From DASYUM01 sp036001225 (GTDB lineage Bacteria > Methylomirabilota > Methylomirabilia > Rokubacteriales > DASRDR01): a DNA stretch of 27,339 nucleotides. Position 1 is the first letter of the stretch, and every line of letters starts with the position of its first letter. The translations under genes were made by a program, and so were the position numbers. The notes under the pieces were generated by a model that searched no databases, was not told the origin of the DNA, and saw only the letters and a list, made by a program, of their open reading frames with translations. The stretch spans positions 1 through 27,339 of the forward strand of contig DASYUM010000064.1 in assembly GCA_036001225.1 (NCBI GenBank), read 5' to 3'. Of this stretch, positions 8,038 through 15,027 are shown in pieces.

Positions 8038-9840
8038 TCATGCGTGGGCGGCGGCATCGGTCCTCGGCTCGGGCGCGACGACGAGCCCCAGCTCGGCGAG
8101 CTGGGCCGGGCTCACGGCAGCCGGGGCATCGGTGAGGGGGCAGCTGCCCCTCTGGGTCTTCGGAAACGCGATCACTTCCCGGATCGAATCCACGCCGGCC
8201 AGGATGGCGACGATACGGTCGAGACCGAAGGCGATGCCGCCCATCGGTGGCGCCCCGTACTCGAGCGCCTCCAGCAGGAATCCGAACTTCGCCCGGGCCT
8301 CCGCCTCACCGACCCCGAGCAGCTCGAAGACGCGCTGCTGAAGGGCGCGGGAGTGGATCCGGATCGAGCCGCCGCCGATCTCCTGGCCGTTCAGCACCAT
8401 GTCGTAGGCCTTGGCCCGCGCCCGGGCGGGATCGGCCAGCCCGGCGGCGGCGTCCTCGTCCCGGGGCGCGGTGAAGGGGTGGTGCATGGCGTCCCAACGC
8501 TTCTCCTCTTCGTTCCACTCGACGAGGGGAAAGTCCACGACCCACAAGAGCCGGTACGTGTCGGCGCGGGCGAGGCCGAGGCGTTCGGCCAGGCTCACCC
8601 GCAAGCGCCCCAGCACGAGCGCGGCCAGCGGCATCGCGTCGGCGACGAGGAGAATCACATCGCCGGCCCGCGCGCCACAACGCTCGCCGAGGGCGGCTCG
8701 GACGGGTTCGAGATGGCGCGCCACCGGCGATTGGAGCGTCCCGTCGCCCACCCGGACCCACACCAGGCCGTGGGCGCCGAAGCCCTTGGCCTGCTCGACC
8801 AGGTCGTCGAGGTCCTTTCGCGAGAGGCTCCCCCCCGGCACGGTCAGGGCCTTCACCGCGCCCCCCTGGGCGACCGCCCGGGCGAAGACCTGGAAGCCCC
8901 CGGCCTCGAAGAGGTCGGAGCAGTCGGCCAGCTCGAGGCCGAAGCGGAGATCGGGTTTGTCGGAGCCGTAGCGCGCGATCGCGTCGTCCCAGGCCAGGCG
9001 CGGAAACGGCTGCGGCACCGTAATCCCCTTCACCCGTTGGAAGATCTCGACGATCAGCCCTTCCATGATCGGCAGGAACTCGTCCCGATCGAGGAAGGAG
9101 GTCTCGATGTCGATCTGGGTGAACTCGGGCTGGCGGTCGGCGCGGAGATCTTCGTCGCGGAAGCAGCGCACGATCTGGAAATAGCGCTCCAGCCCGGCCA
9201 CCATGAGGATCTGTTTGAACAGCTGGGGCGACTGGGGCAGCGCGTAGAAGCTCCCGCGAGCCAGCCGGCTCGGGACCAGGAAGTCGCGGGCGCCTTCGGG
9301 CGTGGACCGGGTCAGGGCCGGTGTCTCGACTTCGACGAAGCCCTCCCGATGGAGGAAGTCCCGCACCGCCTGGCAGACCTGATCGCGCAGCACGAGCCGC
9401 CCGAGCATCGCCGGCCGCCGGAGGTCGAGGTAGCGATAGCGGAGCCGCAGCGGCTCCACGGTCTCCTGGCTCTCGTCGAGCGGGAAGGGGAGCGGTTTCG
9501 CCTCGTTGAGGATCCGGAGCGTCTGGACGGCGATCTCCACCTCCCCGGTCGGCAGGGCCGGATTGACGGTGCCGGGGGGGCGCCGCTGAACGGTGCCGGA
9601 AACCGCGAGGACGAACTCGGCTCGGATGTGGCCGGCGGCCTCGTGGGCCGCGACGTCGAGGGCCGGGTTGAAGACGAGCTGGGTGAGGCCTTCGCGGTCG
9701 CGCAGGTCCACGAAAATGAGCCCGCCGTGATCGCGACGGCGGTACGCCCAGCCCATCAGGGTGACGGCCTGGCCCGCGTCCGGGGCCCGGAGCACGCCGC
9801 AAGAGTGGGTCCGCCGCCAGCCGCCGAGGGCCTCGATCAT
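8038..9840 (-). CDS. aspS: Aspartyl-tRNA synthetase, probably non-discriminating
   Basis: This class II synthetase of bacterial type (600 residues) has an N-terminal OB anticodon domain, a catalytic core and an inserted GAD domain. Motif 2 is FRDEDLRADRQPEFTQID and motif 3 is GGIAFGLDRIVAI. The sequence RRRDHGG (34-40) has His38, where E. coli AspRS has Leu, and PPG lies at 88-90. His and Gly at these places mark enzymes that also charge tRNA-Asn with Asp, for later amidation by GatCAB. I infer a non-discriminating enzyme; gatCAB and asnS are not in this window. The ATG overlaps the hisS stop by 4 bp, so the two synthetases are translationally coupled, a common hisS-aspS arrangement. Confidence 0.97.
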   Translation of the reverse strand: MIEALGGWRRTHSCGVLRAPDAGQAVTLMGWAYRRRDHGGLIFVDLRDREGLTQLVFNPALDVAAHEAAGHIRAEFVLAVSGTVQRRPPGTVNPALPTGEVEIAVQTLRILNEAKPLPFPLDESQETVEPLRLRYRYLDLRRPAMLGRLVLRDQVCQAVRDFLHREGFVEVETPALTRSTPEGARDFLVPSRLARGSFYALPQSPQLFKQILMVAGLERYFQIVRCFRDEDLRADRQPEFTQIDIETSFLDRDEFLPIMEGLIVEIFQRVKGITVPQPFPRLAWDDAIARYGSDKPDLRFGLELADCSDLFEAGGFQVFARAVAQGGAVKALTVPGGSLSRKDLDDLVEQAKGFGAHGLVWVRVGDGTLQSPVARHLEPVRAALGERCGARAGDVILLVADAMPLAALVLGRLRVSLAERLGLARADTYRLLWVVDFPLVEWNEEEKRWDAMHHPFTAPRDEDAAAGLADPARARAKAYDMVLNGQEIGGGSIRIHSRALQQRVFELLGVGEAEARAKFGFLLEALEYGAPPMGGIAFGLDRIVAILAGVDSIREVIAFPKTQRGSCPLTDAPAAVSPAQLAELGLVVAPEPRTDAAAHA

Positions 9841-11120
9841 GCCTGGTCTCCGGCCGGCGGGACGGCCGCCCCGAACCAGCGCACGTCGAACCCCTGCTCG
9901 CGCAGCGACGCCGCCTGAGCCCCTGACCGCTTGGCGCGGAGTTCGAGCGAGACGTCGTATCCCTGGGCCCTCAGCGCCCGGGCTTCCTCCAGGACGGGCT
10001 TGAGGTCGGCCGTCGCCTCATCGAAGACGAGCGCGACGCGCTTGGCTCGGCGCTCGATCCCGCCCGTCCGGTCCATCAGGATCGCCACCACCCGCTCGAA
10101 GCCAATCGAGAACCCCGTGGCCGGGACGTCGTGGCCGAGGAGGTTCCCGATCAGTCGGTCGTAACGTCCGCCGCCCGCGATCGACGACGGAAACCGCGCC
10201 GATGTGATCTCGAAGATCGGCCCGGTGTAGTACGACATCCCGCGGACGAGGGTCTCGTCCCAGACGATAGGCCGGCCCGACGCCGACCGGACGGCCTCGA
10301 TGATCCGCTTCAGACCGTCGATGGCTTGGGCCCCGTCGGGATCTTTCACATACTGTCGGACACCCTCCAGTCCCTCCCCTTTGTCGAACTTGGTGAACAT
10401 CTGCACCATCCGCTGGATGGCGACCGGGGCATGCCCGGCGCGCCCCAGCTCCTCCACGATCGCGGTCGGGTCGAGCTTGTCCCACTTGTCCAGGGTGATG
10501 AAGGCACTGTCGTAGCGGTCGGGATCGAACCCGCACCAGGCCGCCAAGGCGGTGAGCAGCCGACGGTCGTTGATGCGGACGGTCAGATCTTCCAGCCCGA
10601 GCGCGGTCAGGGCCTCGGTGGTGGCCAGGATCAGCTCGATCTCGGCCACCTCCGACCTGATGCCGAGAATGTCGATGTCGCACTGGGTGAACTGCCGGAA
10701 TCGCCCCTTCTGGGGCCGCTCGGCCCGCCACACCGGCCCGATCTGCACGGCCTTCAGGGGCCGAGGGAGTCGAGCCTGGTTGTTCGCGTAGTAGCGCGCC
10801 AACGGCACGGTGAGGTCGAAGCGGAGGCCGAGATCCACCAGGTCCGCCTCGCTGGTGGCCTGGGCGAGATCGAGCTTTTCCCCGCGTTTGAGGACCTTGA
10901 AGATGAGCTTCTCGTTCTCCCCACCCTCGCCGCGGGTCAGGAGCTGGATGTTCTCGAGCGCCGGCGTCTCGATACGCCGAAACCCGTAGCGCCGGTACAC
11001 GCCCAGAATGGTCTCGGCGGTGGTGTCGCGGAGCTCCGCCTCGTCGGGCAAGATGTCGCGCATTCCGCGCGGTGGTTCGGTGCTGATCTTGGCCGGCTTT
11101 TTCGGAATGGGGTCGGCCAC
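9837..11120 (-). CDS. hisS: Histidyl-tRNA synthetase
   Basis: This class II synthetase (427 residues) charges tRNA-His. It starts with PPRGMRDILPDEAELRD, the HisRS opening. Motif 2 includes VWRAERPQKGRFRQFTQCD, and the His-binding signatures MSYYTGPIFEIT and GGGRYDRLI follow. A C-terminal anticodon-binding domain runs from about residue 335. The start is a GTG immediately after the stop codon of the carbonic anhydrase gene, with GAGG about 9 nt upstream. A start nearer the conserved PPRGMRD is possible but would leave the gene without that spacing. It overlaps aspS by 4 bp. Confidence 0.97.
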   Translation of the reverse strand: MADPIPKKPAKISTEPPRGMRDILPDEAELRDTTAETILGVYRRYGFRRIETPALENIQLLTRGEGGENEKLIFKVLKRGEKLDLAQATSEADLVDLGLRFDLTVPLARYYANNQARLPRPLKAVQIGPVWRAERPQKGRFRQFTQCDIDILGIRSEVAEIELILATTEALTALGLEDLTVRINDRRLLTALAAWCGFDPDRYDSAFITLDKWDKLDPTAIVEELGRAGHAPVAIQRMVQMFTKFDKGEGLEGVRQYVKDPDGAQAIDGLKRIIEAVRSASGRPIVWDETLVRGMSYYTGPIFEITSARFPSSIAGGGRYDRLIGNLLGHDVPATGFSIGFERVVAILMDRTGGIERRAKRVALVFDEATADLKPVLEEARALRAQGYDVSLELRAKRSGAQAASLREQGFDVRWFGAAVPPAGDQA

Positions 11121-11633
11121 CTACTTGTCCTCGCGATACTGCGCGGCCAGCTTGACGTAGTTCCCGGTCGGCCGGTGGATCAGCTCCAGATCGGCGTCGG
11201 TGAGCGCCCGCGTGGGCCGGGCCGGCACGCCCATCATGAGCGTCCGGCGGGGGATGCGGGTCCCCGGAGAGACGACGGCGCCGGCGGCGACGATCGACTC
11301 CTCTTCCATCACCACCCCGTTCAGGACGACGGCGGCGATGCCGATCAGGCAGTGAGAGGCGATCCGGGCGCCGTGCAGGCGCACGGCGTGACCGAGGGTG
11401 ACGTGATCGGCGATCTCGACCGGATGGCCTCCGCGGTCCACGTGGATCACGGTCCCGTCCTGGATGTTCGTGTGCGACCCGATCCGGATGTAGTTGACGT
11501 CGCCCCGGATCACCGTCTGGAACCAGACACTGGCGTGCTCGCCGATCTCCACGTCGCCGATCACGTCGGCGGTGTCGGCGACGAACGCCGTCTCGTGGAT
11601 CCGGGGCACTTTGCCCTGAAAGGCGCGGATCAT
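11121..11633 (-). CDS. Gamma-class carbonic anhydrase family protein
   Basis: The 170-residue protein is a left-handed beta-helix of hexapeptide repeats (IGDVEIGEHASVWFQ, IRIGSHTNIQDGTVIHVD, VTLGHAVRLHGARIASHCLIG). The three zinc-binding His of the Cam/CaiE/YrdA group are present: one in VIHVD and two in LGHAVRLHG. Family members are trimers that hydrate CO2 or act as metal-dependent acyl or carbon enzymes; activity cannot be read from sequence. I chose the ATG at 11633 since it gives the family N-terminus (AFQGKVPRIHETAFVA) and GGAGGAGG ends a base or so before it. It is the first gene of the hisS-aspS-phoH-ybeY-era-recO run and has its own promoter. Confidence 0.9.
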   Translation of the reverse strand: MIRAFQGKVPRIHETAFVADTADVIGDVEIGEHASVWFQTVIRGDVNYIRIGSHTNIQDGTVIHVDRGGHPVEIADHVTLGHAVRLHGARIASHCLIGIAAVVLNGVVMEEESIVAAGAVVSPGTRIPRRTLMMGVPARPTRALTDADLELIHRPTGNYVKLAAQYREDK

Positions 11634-11679
11634 ACCTCCTCCGGGTCCGGATGAAACGCGACCGGGCGCGAGCACCGAA

Positions 11680-11708
11680 ATGGTAACAGGCGACGTAAAC
11701 CCCCGCAA
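11680..11708 (-). promoter_or_regulatory. Promoter of the carbonic anhydrase-hisS-aspS operon
   Basis: TTGCGG (11708-11703) and TACCAT (11685-11680) are separated by 17 nt on the minus strand. Transcription would start near 11673, about 40 nt before the ATG. It is arranged back-to-back with the fmdB promoter. Confidence 0.5.
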
Positions 11709-11734
11709 TTGAAAAGCCAAACGGCCCTGTCGCC

Positions 11735-11764
11735 TTGACTTTCCGCGGAGGTCGATGTTATACA
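11735..11764 (+). promoter_or_regulatory. Promoter of the FmdB-type gene
   Basis: TTGACT (11735-11740) is followed after 17-18 nt by TTATAC/TATACA (11758-11764). The -35 boxes of this and the opposing promoter are only 26 bp apart, so the two could compete or share a regulator. Confidence 0.65.
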
Positions 11765-11786
11765 GCTTGTAGACCGTATGGGCCGC

Positions 11787-11813
11787 GGGAGCGCCCTCGG
11801 GCTCCCCTTTTGT
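11787..11813 (+). promoter_or_regulatory. Hairpin with T-run in the fmdB leader
   Basis: GGGAGC (11787-11792) pairs with GCTCCC (11801-11806) over an 8-nt loop and is followed by CTTTTGTT. It resembles a weak intrinsic terminator between the promoter and the GGAGG ribosome site (11815-11819), so attenuation is possible. The stem is only 6 bp. Confidence 0.35.
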
Positions 11814-11823
11814 TGGAGGTAAC

Positions 11824-12192
11824 GTGCCGACCTACGAGTACGAGTGTGCGGAGTGCTGCCGGGTCTACGAGGTCCGGCAGCGCATCTCGGCGCCAGCGCT
11901 CACCAAGTGCCAGTACTGCGGCGGTCCTGTCCACCGGCTCCTCGCCGCCGCTCCCTTCATCCTCAAGGGCGGCGGCTGGTACGCGACCGACTACCCGTCC
12001 GCGTCGCGGAAGAAGGCGATGGAGGCCGAGAAGAAGGCCGGCGCGTCCACCGAGGCAGCGAGCGGCGCGAAGTCGGCCGACGGTGGGACGAGCTCGACGT
12101 CGAAGCCGGAGACGTCGAAGACGGAGACGTCGAAGCCGGGATCGACCCCGCCGTCTTCGAGCGGGGGCGAGTCGACCGCGACCACACGCTGA
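11824..12192 (+). CDS. FmdB-type zinc ribbon protein
   Basis: The 122-residue protein opens with MPTYEYECAECCRVYEV and has a second pair CQYCG, the zinc ribbon of the FmdB/CxxC_CxxC_SSSS family. The family is widespread but poorly understood and named from a putative regulator of formamidase. After residue 45 (APFILKGGGWYATDYP, also typical) the tail is Ala/Lys/Ser/Thr-rich and includes three 5-residue repeats (TSKPE, TSKTE, TSKPG). The GTG start at 11824 has GGAGG 5 nt upstream. The tail is antisense to the end of the SAM hydroxide adenosyltransferase frame, with a 230-bp convergent overlap. Confidence 0.9.
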   Translation: MPTYEYECAECCRVYEVRQRISAPALTKCQYCGGPVHRLLAAAPFILKGGGWYATDYPSASRKKAMEAEKKAGASTEAASGAKSADGGTSSTSKPETSKTETSKPGSTPPSSSGGESTATTR

Positions 12193-12985
12193 CCGCCGCG
12201 CCGGCGCCGGCCCGCAGCCGGGCCCGGGCATTCCCTTCCCGCACGAAGAGCTCCAGCCGCCCCGAGCTGTCCATCACGGCCCCCAGCGTGCCGACCGGTC
12301 GCTCGCTGTAGGTGCCGCCGACTCCCTCGACGCGCGTTCCGCCGACCTCGACGACGCAGTCCGTCGGTGGCGCCGGCAAGTCGGCGGCGGTCAGATTGGT
12401 GAGCAGGTTCCCGAACCGATCGGCGAGGAGGACCTGGCCGACCACGCGCCGACCGAGGCGGCGGGCCCGCGGCCAGGACAGGCGGGCCAGGTTCCGGACC
12501 GCCGGGCCGAAGCGCGAAAGGGGGACGCCGAGGGCGCAGTGCGCGGCCACCGGCGCGAAGATGTCGCGGGCGTGGAAGGTCCGACTGGCCGGTTCTCGAT
12601 GATAGGCCGCGTTGGTCAACGCCACCGCCGCGACCCGGGAGGTCTGGAGGAGGAAGCCGAACAGGCCGTTGTCGGGACCGACGAAGTAGTGGCCGGCGGC
12701 CAGGAGGGCGAGCGGACGCCGGGCGCCCCCGACGCCGGGGTCCACGACCGCGAGGTGGACGGTGCCGGGGGGGAAGAACCGGTAGGCGGCCTCGAGCGCG
12801 AGGGCACCCCGGAGCACGTCCTGGGGCGGCACGGCGTGGGTCAGGTCCACCAACCGAGCGGCGGGGTCGATGGCCAGGATCACACCCTTGACGATGCCGA
12901 CGTAGGGGTCTTCGACCCCGAAGTCGGTCAGGAGTGTGACGATCCCGCTCGGCCGGGGAGCGGACCGCCGGCCGCGTGACCTCAC
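11963..12985 (-). CDS. SAM hydroxide adenosyltransferase (DUF62 / chlorinase-fluorinase fold)
   Basis: Proteins of this family use water or hydroxide to split S-adenosylmethionine into adenosine and methionine. The core is clear: GIVTLLTDFGVEDPYVG, LVDLTHAVPPQDVLRGA, FFPPGTVHLAVVDPGVGG, YFVGPDNGLFGFLL, and the C-terminal domain ADRFGNLLTNL. The recognisable domain ends near residue 268 (AGAAVSVW, about 12185). The remaining 70 or so residues are Ser/Pro/Arg-rich and lie antisense to fmdB, so the frame is 340 residues against a usual 260-290. The tail is probably an accidental extension. The GTG start overlaps the stop of the polyprenyl synthase gene by 4 bp. Confidence 0.9.
   Translation of the reverse strand: MRSRGRRSAPRPSGIVTLLTDFGVEDPYVGIVKGVILAIDPAARLVDLTHAVPPQDVLRGALALEAAYRFFPPGTVHLAVVDPGVGGARRPLALLAAGHYFVGPDNGLFGFLLQTSRVAAVALTNAAYHREPASRTFHARDIFAPVAAHCALGVPLSRFGPAVRNLARLSWPRARRLGRRVVGQVLLADRFGNLLTNLTAADLPAPPTDCVVEVGGTRVEGVGGTYSERPVGTLGAVMDSSGRLELFVREGNARARLRAGAGAAVSVWSRSTRPRSKTAGSIPASTSPSSTSPASTSSSSHRRPTSRRSLPRWTRRPSSRPPSPSSATRTGSRSRTSRRP
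12096..12140 (+). repeat. 15-bp tandem repeat, three copies, in fmdB
   Basis: Three units of GACGTCGAAGNCGGR (12096-12110, 12111-12125, 12126-12140) are nearly identical. They encode the pentapeptides TSKPE, TSKTE and TSKPG in the FmdB tail, and Ser/Pro-rich residues in the opposing frame. Confidence 0.85.
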
Positions 12986-13992
12986 CGGTCGCGGTGGATC
13001 ACGTAGTTCGCGATCAACCCGAGGACTTCGCGCTCCTCTGAGAGCGGGAACCGCGCGAGCTCGGCGGTGGCGCGGCTGGCATACTCGGCGGCCCGCCCAA
13101 CGGCATAGCCGACGCCGTCGTAGACCTTGACGAGGCGGTGGACCTCGGCGATGTCCCGGTCGGCGCCGGCGTCGGCCGGGCTCGGCCGACGGAGAACGTC
13201 CAGGATCCGAGCGCGCTCGCCGTCGGTCGCCCGCTCCAGGGTGGCGATGAGCGGGAGCGTCCGCTTGCCTTCCCGCAGGTCGGCGCCGACGGGCTTGCCC
13301 AGGCGCGCCTGATCGGCGTCGAAGTCCAGAGAGTCGTCGATGATCTGGAACGCGATCCCCAGGTCCTCGCCGTAGGCCGCCAGTGCCACCACGGCCGGCC
13401 CGTCCAGCCCGGCCACGATCCCGCCGATCCGGCAGCAGGCCGAGATGAACGTCGCGGTCTTCTGGCGGATGATGCGCAGATAATCGGCTTCGGAGAGCTG
13501 GCCCTCGCGCTTCCGCTCGAGCTGGAACACCTCCGCCTCGGTCATGGACACCATCGCCGCCGCCAGCGCGTCCATGACCGCGAGGTCGGCGTCGGCGACG
13601 AGAATGGCCATGCAGCGGGAGTAGAGATGGTCGCCGACCAGGAGCGAGGCGTCGTCACCCCACCGCGCGTTCGCCGACGGCCGGCCCCGGCGGAGAGGGG
13701 CGCAGTCCACGACGTCGTCGTGAATGAGGGTAGCGGTGTGCAGCAGCTCGACCAGACAGCCGAGGCGGGCCGCCCGCGGCCCCAGCCCGCCGCCGAGGCG
13801 CGCGCAGAGCAGGACCAGGATCGGCCGCAGGCGCTTGCCGCCCGCCAGGGCGACGTACTCGCCGAGCTCCCGGATGAGGGGGACCGGCGACGCCGCCAGT
13901 TCGCGGCCGATCTCGGCCTCGCAGGCGCCGAGCGCCTCGCCGATCAGCCCGCCGAGGCGCTCCCGCAGCGTCGCCTCCAGAGAGAGGCTCAC
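12982..13992 (-). CDS. Polyprenyl diphosphate synthase
   Basis: A trans-isoprenyl diphosphate synthase (about 336 residues) extends an allylic diphosphate with isopentenyl units, probably to make the quinone side chain. The family motifs are GGKRLRPILVLL, the first Asp-rich motif HDDVVD, GDHLYSR, KTATFISACC and the second Asp-rich motif FQIIDDSLDFD followed by LGKPVGADLREGK. I chose the GTG at 13992 because the spacing to GGKRLRP then matches IspB-like enzymes; a GTG at 14028 is an alternative and no strong ribosome site helps. Longer starts would run into the upstream gene. Chain length cannot be predicted. It sits between an unknown secreted protein and the SAM hydroxide adenosyltransferase gene. 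Confidence 0.93.
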   Translation of the reverse strand: MSLSLEATLRERLGGLIGEALGACEAEIGRELAASPVPLIRELGEYVALAGGKRLRPILVLLCARLGGGLGPRAARLGCLVELLHTATLIHDDVVDCAPLRRGRPSANARWGDDASLLVGDHLYSRCMAILVADADLAVMDALAAAMVSMTEAEVFQLERKREGQLSEADYLRIIRQKTATFISACCRIGGIVAGLDGPAVVALAAYGEDLGIAFQIIDDSLDFDADQARLGKPVGADLREGKRTLPLIATLERATDGERARILDVLRRPSPADAGADRDIAEVHRLVKVYDGVGYAVGRAAEYASRATAELARFPLSEEREVLGLIANYVIHRDR

Positions 13993-14044
13993 GCCGGGCC
14001 CGGCCGGGGATGCGCCGACGGCGGGAACACCGAGGGCGGACGCC

Positions 14045-14911
14045 TCAGTGGACGAACGGACCGGGGAGCCGGGCTCGCGACCGTGGCGTCTCGAGGTCCG
14101 GGCCACCCTCGCGGTAGATCCGATCCTTCCACCCGAAGAGGATGGCGGGGGCGCCGGCCTGGAGGGTCGAGGCCGCGATCCGGATAAAGACCCGGTCGCC
14201 CTCGCGCCACTCGCCGACCGCGTCACGAACCGGAGACAGATCGGCGGGGCCGTTGGCGGTCAGCCCGCCGTTTTCGATCGCCTCGACCGGGCTCCGGGCG
14301 ACGAGGAATTCCACGCCCCCGCTCCCGCGGAGGGTGGCGCCCGCCGGGAGGCCCACCGGGCGGCCGAAGGGCGGCCGGGTGATGAGGACCCCGTCGGCCG
14401 GGACCAGCGCCCGACGGACCAGCCTCAGCTCCTGGAACCCGCCGGTGGGCGGCACCAGGGCGAGCGTTTCCAGCACCTGGCTGACAGGGGCGATCTCCCC
14501 GCCGACTTCCAGGATCAGCACGCCGTCGGGCCGCCCGCTCGGCACGGTCACTTCCACGGTGGTCCAGGCACCGCCCCCGCTCGGAGGGCCCACGCGGGCC
14601 AACTGGAACTCGCCCAGCCCGCCGAGCGCGGCTGCCTCGTCAGCCGGGAGGACGCGGATCGGCTTCCAGACCAGCGCCCTCCGCTGGATCAGCCCGTGCT
14701 GCCAGCGGAATACCGGCCGCTCCACGACTCCGGCGTCGAGGGCGTGCCGCAGTTCCGGGGCGAGCGAATGGCCGCTGGCTCGGTGCTGGGCGATGACCCA
14801 CTGGGAAACCAGGGCGAGGCGAAGCGGGGTCGCCGCCGGTTGGGCGGCGAGGGGCACGGCGCCGGTCAGCAGCGCCAGGCCGAGGAGCAGGGTGGGCGTC
14901 CGGTACCGCAT
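14045..14911 (-). CDS. Secreted protein of unknown function
   Basis: I do not recognise this 288-residue protein. Residues 1-23 form a clear signal peptide (MRYRTPTLLLGLALLTGAVPLAAQ), so it is exported, probably to the periplasm. The rest looks like a beta-rich soluble protein with no membrane segment and no Cys. Segments such as FRWQHGLIQRRALVWKPIRVL, TVEVTVPSGRPDGVLILEV and GEWREGDRVFIRIAAS suggest beta sandwich folds, but this is impression only. It is the first gene of a unit with polyprenyl synthase and has its own likely promoter. The ribosome site is weak, so the exact start is moderately certain; the signal peptide supports the ATG at 14911. Confidence 0.75.
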   Translation of the reverse strand: MRYRTPTLLLGLALLTGAVPLAAQPAATPLRLALVSQWVIAQHRASGHSLAPELRHALDAGVVERPVFRWQHGLIQRRALVWKPIRVLPADEAAALGGLGEFQLARVGPPSGGGAWTTVEVTVPSGRPDGVLILEVGGEIAPVSQVLETLALVPPTGGFQELRLVRRALVPADGVLITRPPFGRPVGLPAGATLRGSGGVEFLVARSPVEAIENGGLTANGPADLSPVRDAVGEWREGDRVFIRIAASTLQAGAPAILFGWKDRIYREGGPDLETPRSRARLPGPFVH

Positions 14912-14940
14912 GAGGTGCCAGGGGAAGTCCCGTACGATCC

Positions 14941-14969
14941 ATTGTCGAGCCCCCTCCCGGCGGAATCAA
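14941..14969 (-). promoter_or_regulatory. Promoter for the secreted protein/polyprenyl synthase unit
   Basis: TTGATT (14969-14964) and GACAAT (14946-14941), each 4/6 to consensus, are 17 nt apart. It lies directly after the porin terminator and would start transcription about 22 nt before the ATG. Confidence 0.5.
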
Positions 14970-14970
14970 G

Positions 14971-15012
14971 CGGAAAGAAAAACGCCCCAGGGGGTTGTCC
15001 CCCTGGGGCGTT
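14971..15012 (-). terminator. Intrinsic terminator of the porin gene
   Basis: A perfect 14-bp stem (core CGCCCCAGGGGG, loop TTGT, 14981-15012) is followed on the minus strand by TTTCTTT after the stem's own Ts. It begins 15 bp after the porin stop. It is the best terminator in the window. Confidence 0.93.
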
Positions 15013-15027
15013 CGGGACGAGGCGCCC

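Noticed and set aside
7999..9918. A 639-residue plus-strand frame over aspS
   Set aside because: It is a shadow of a certain aspartyl-tRNA synthetase gene, with no recognisable domain and no ribosome site.
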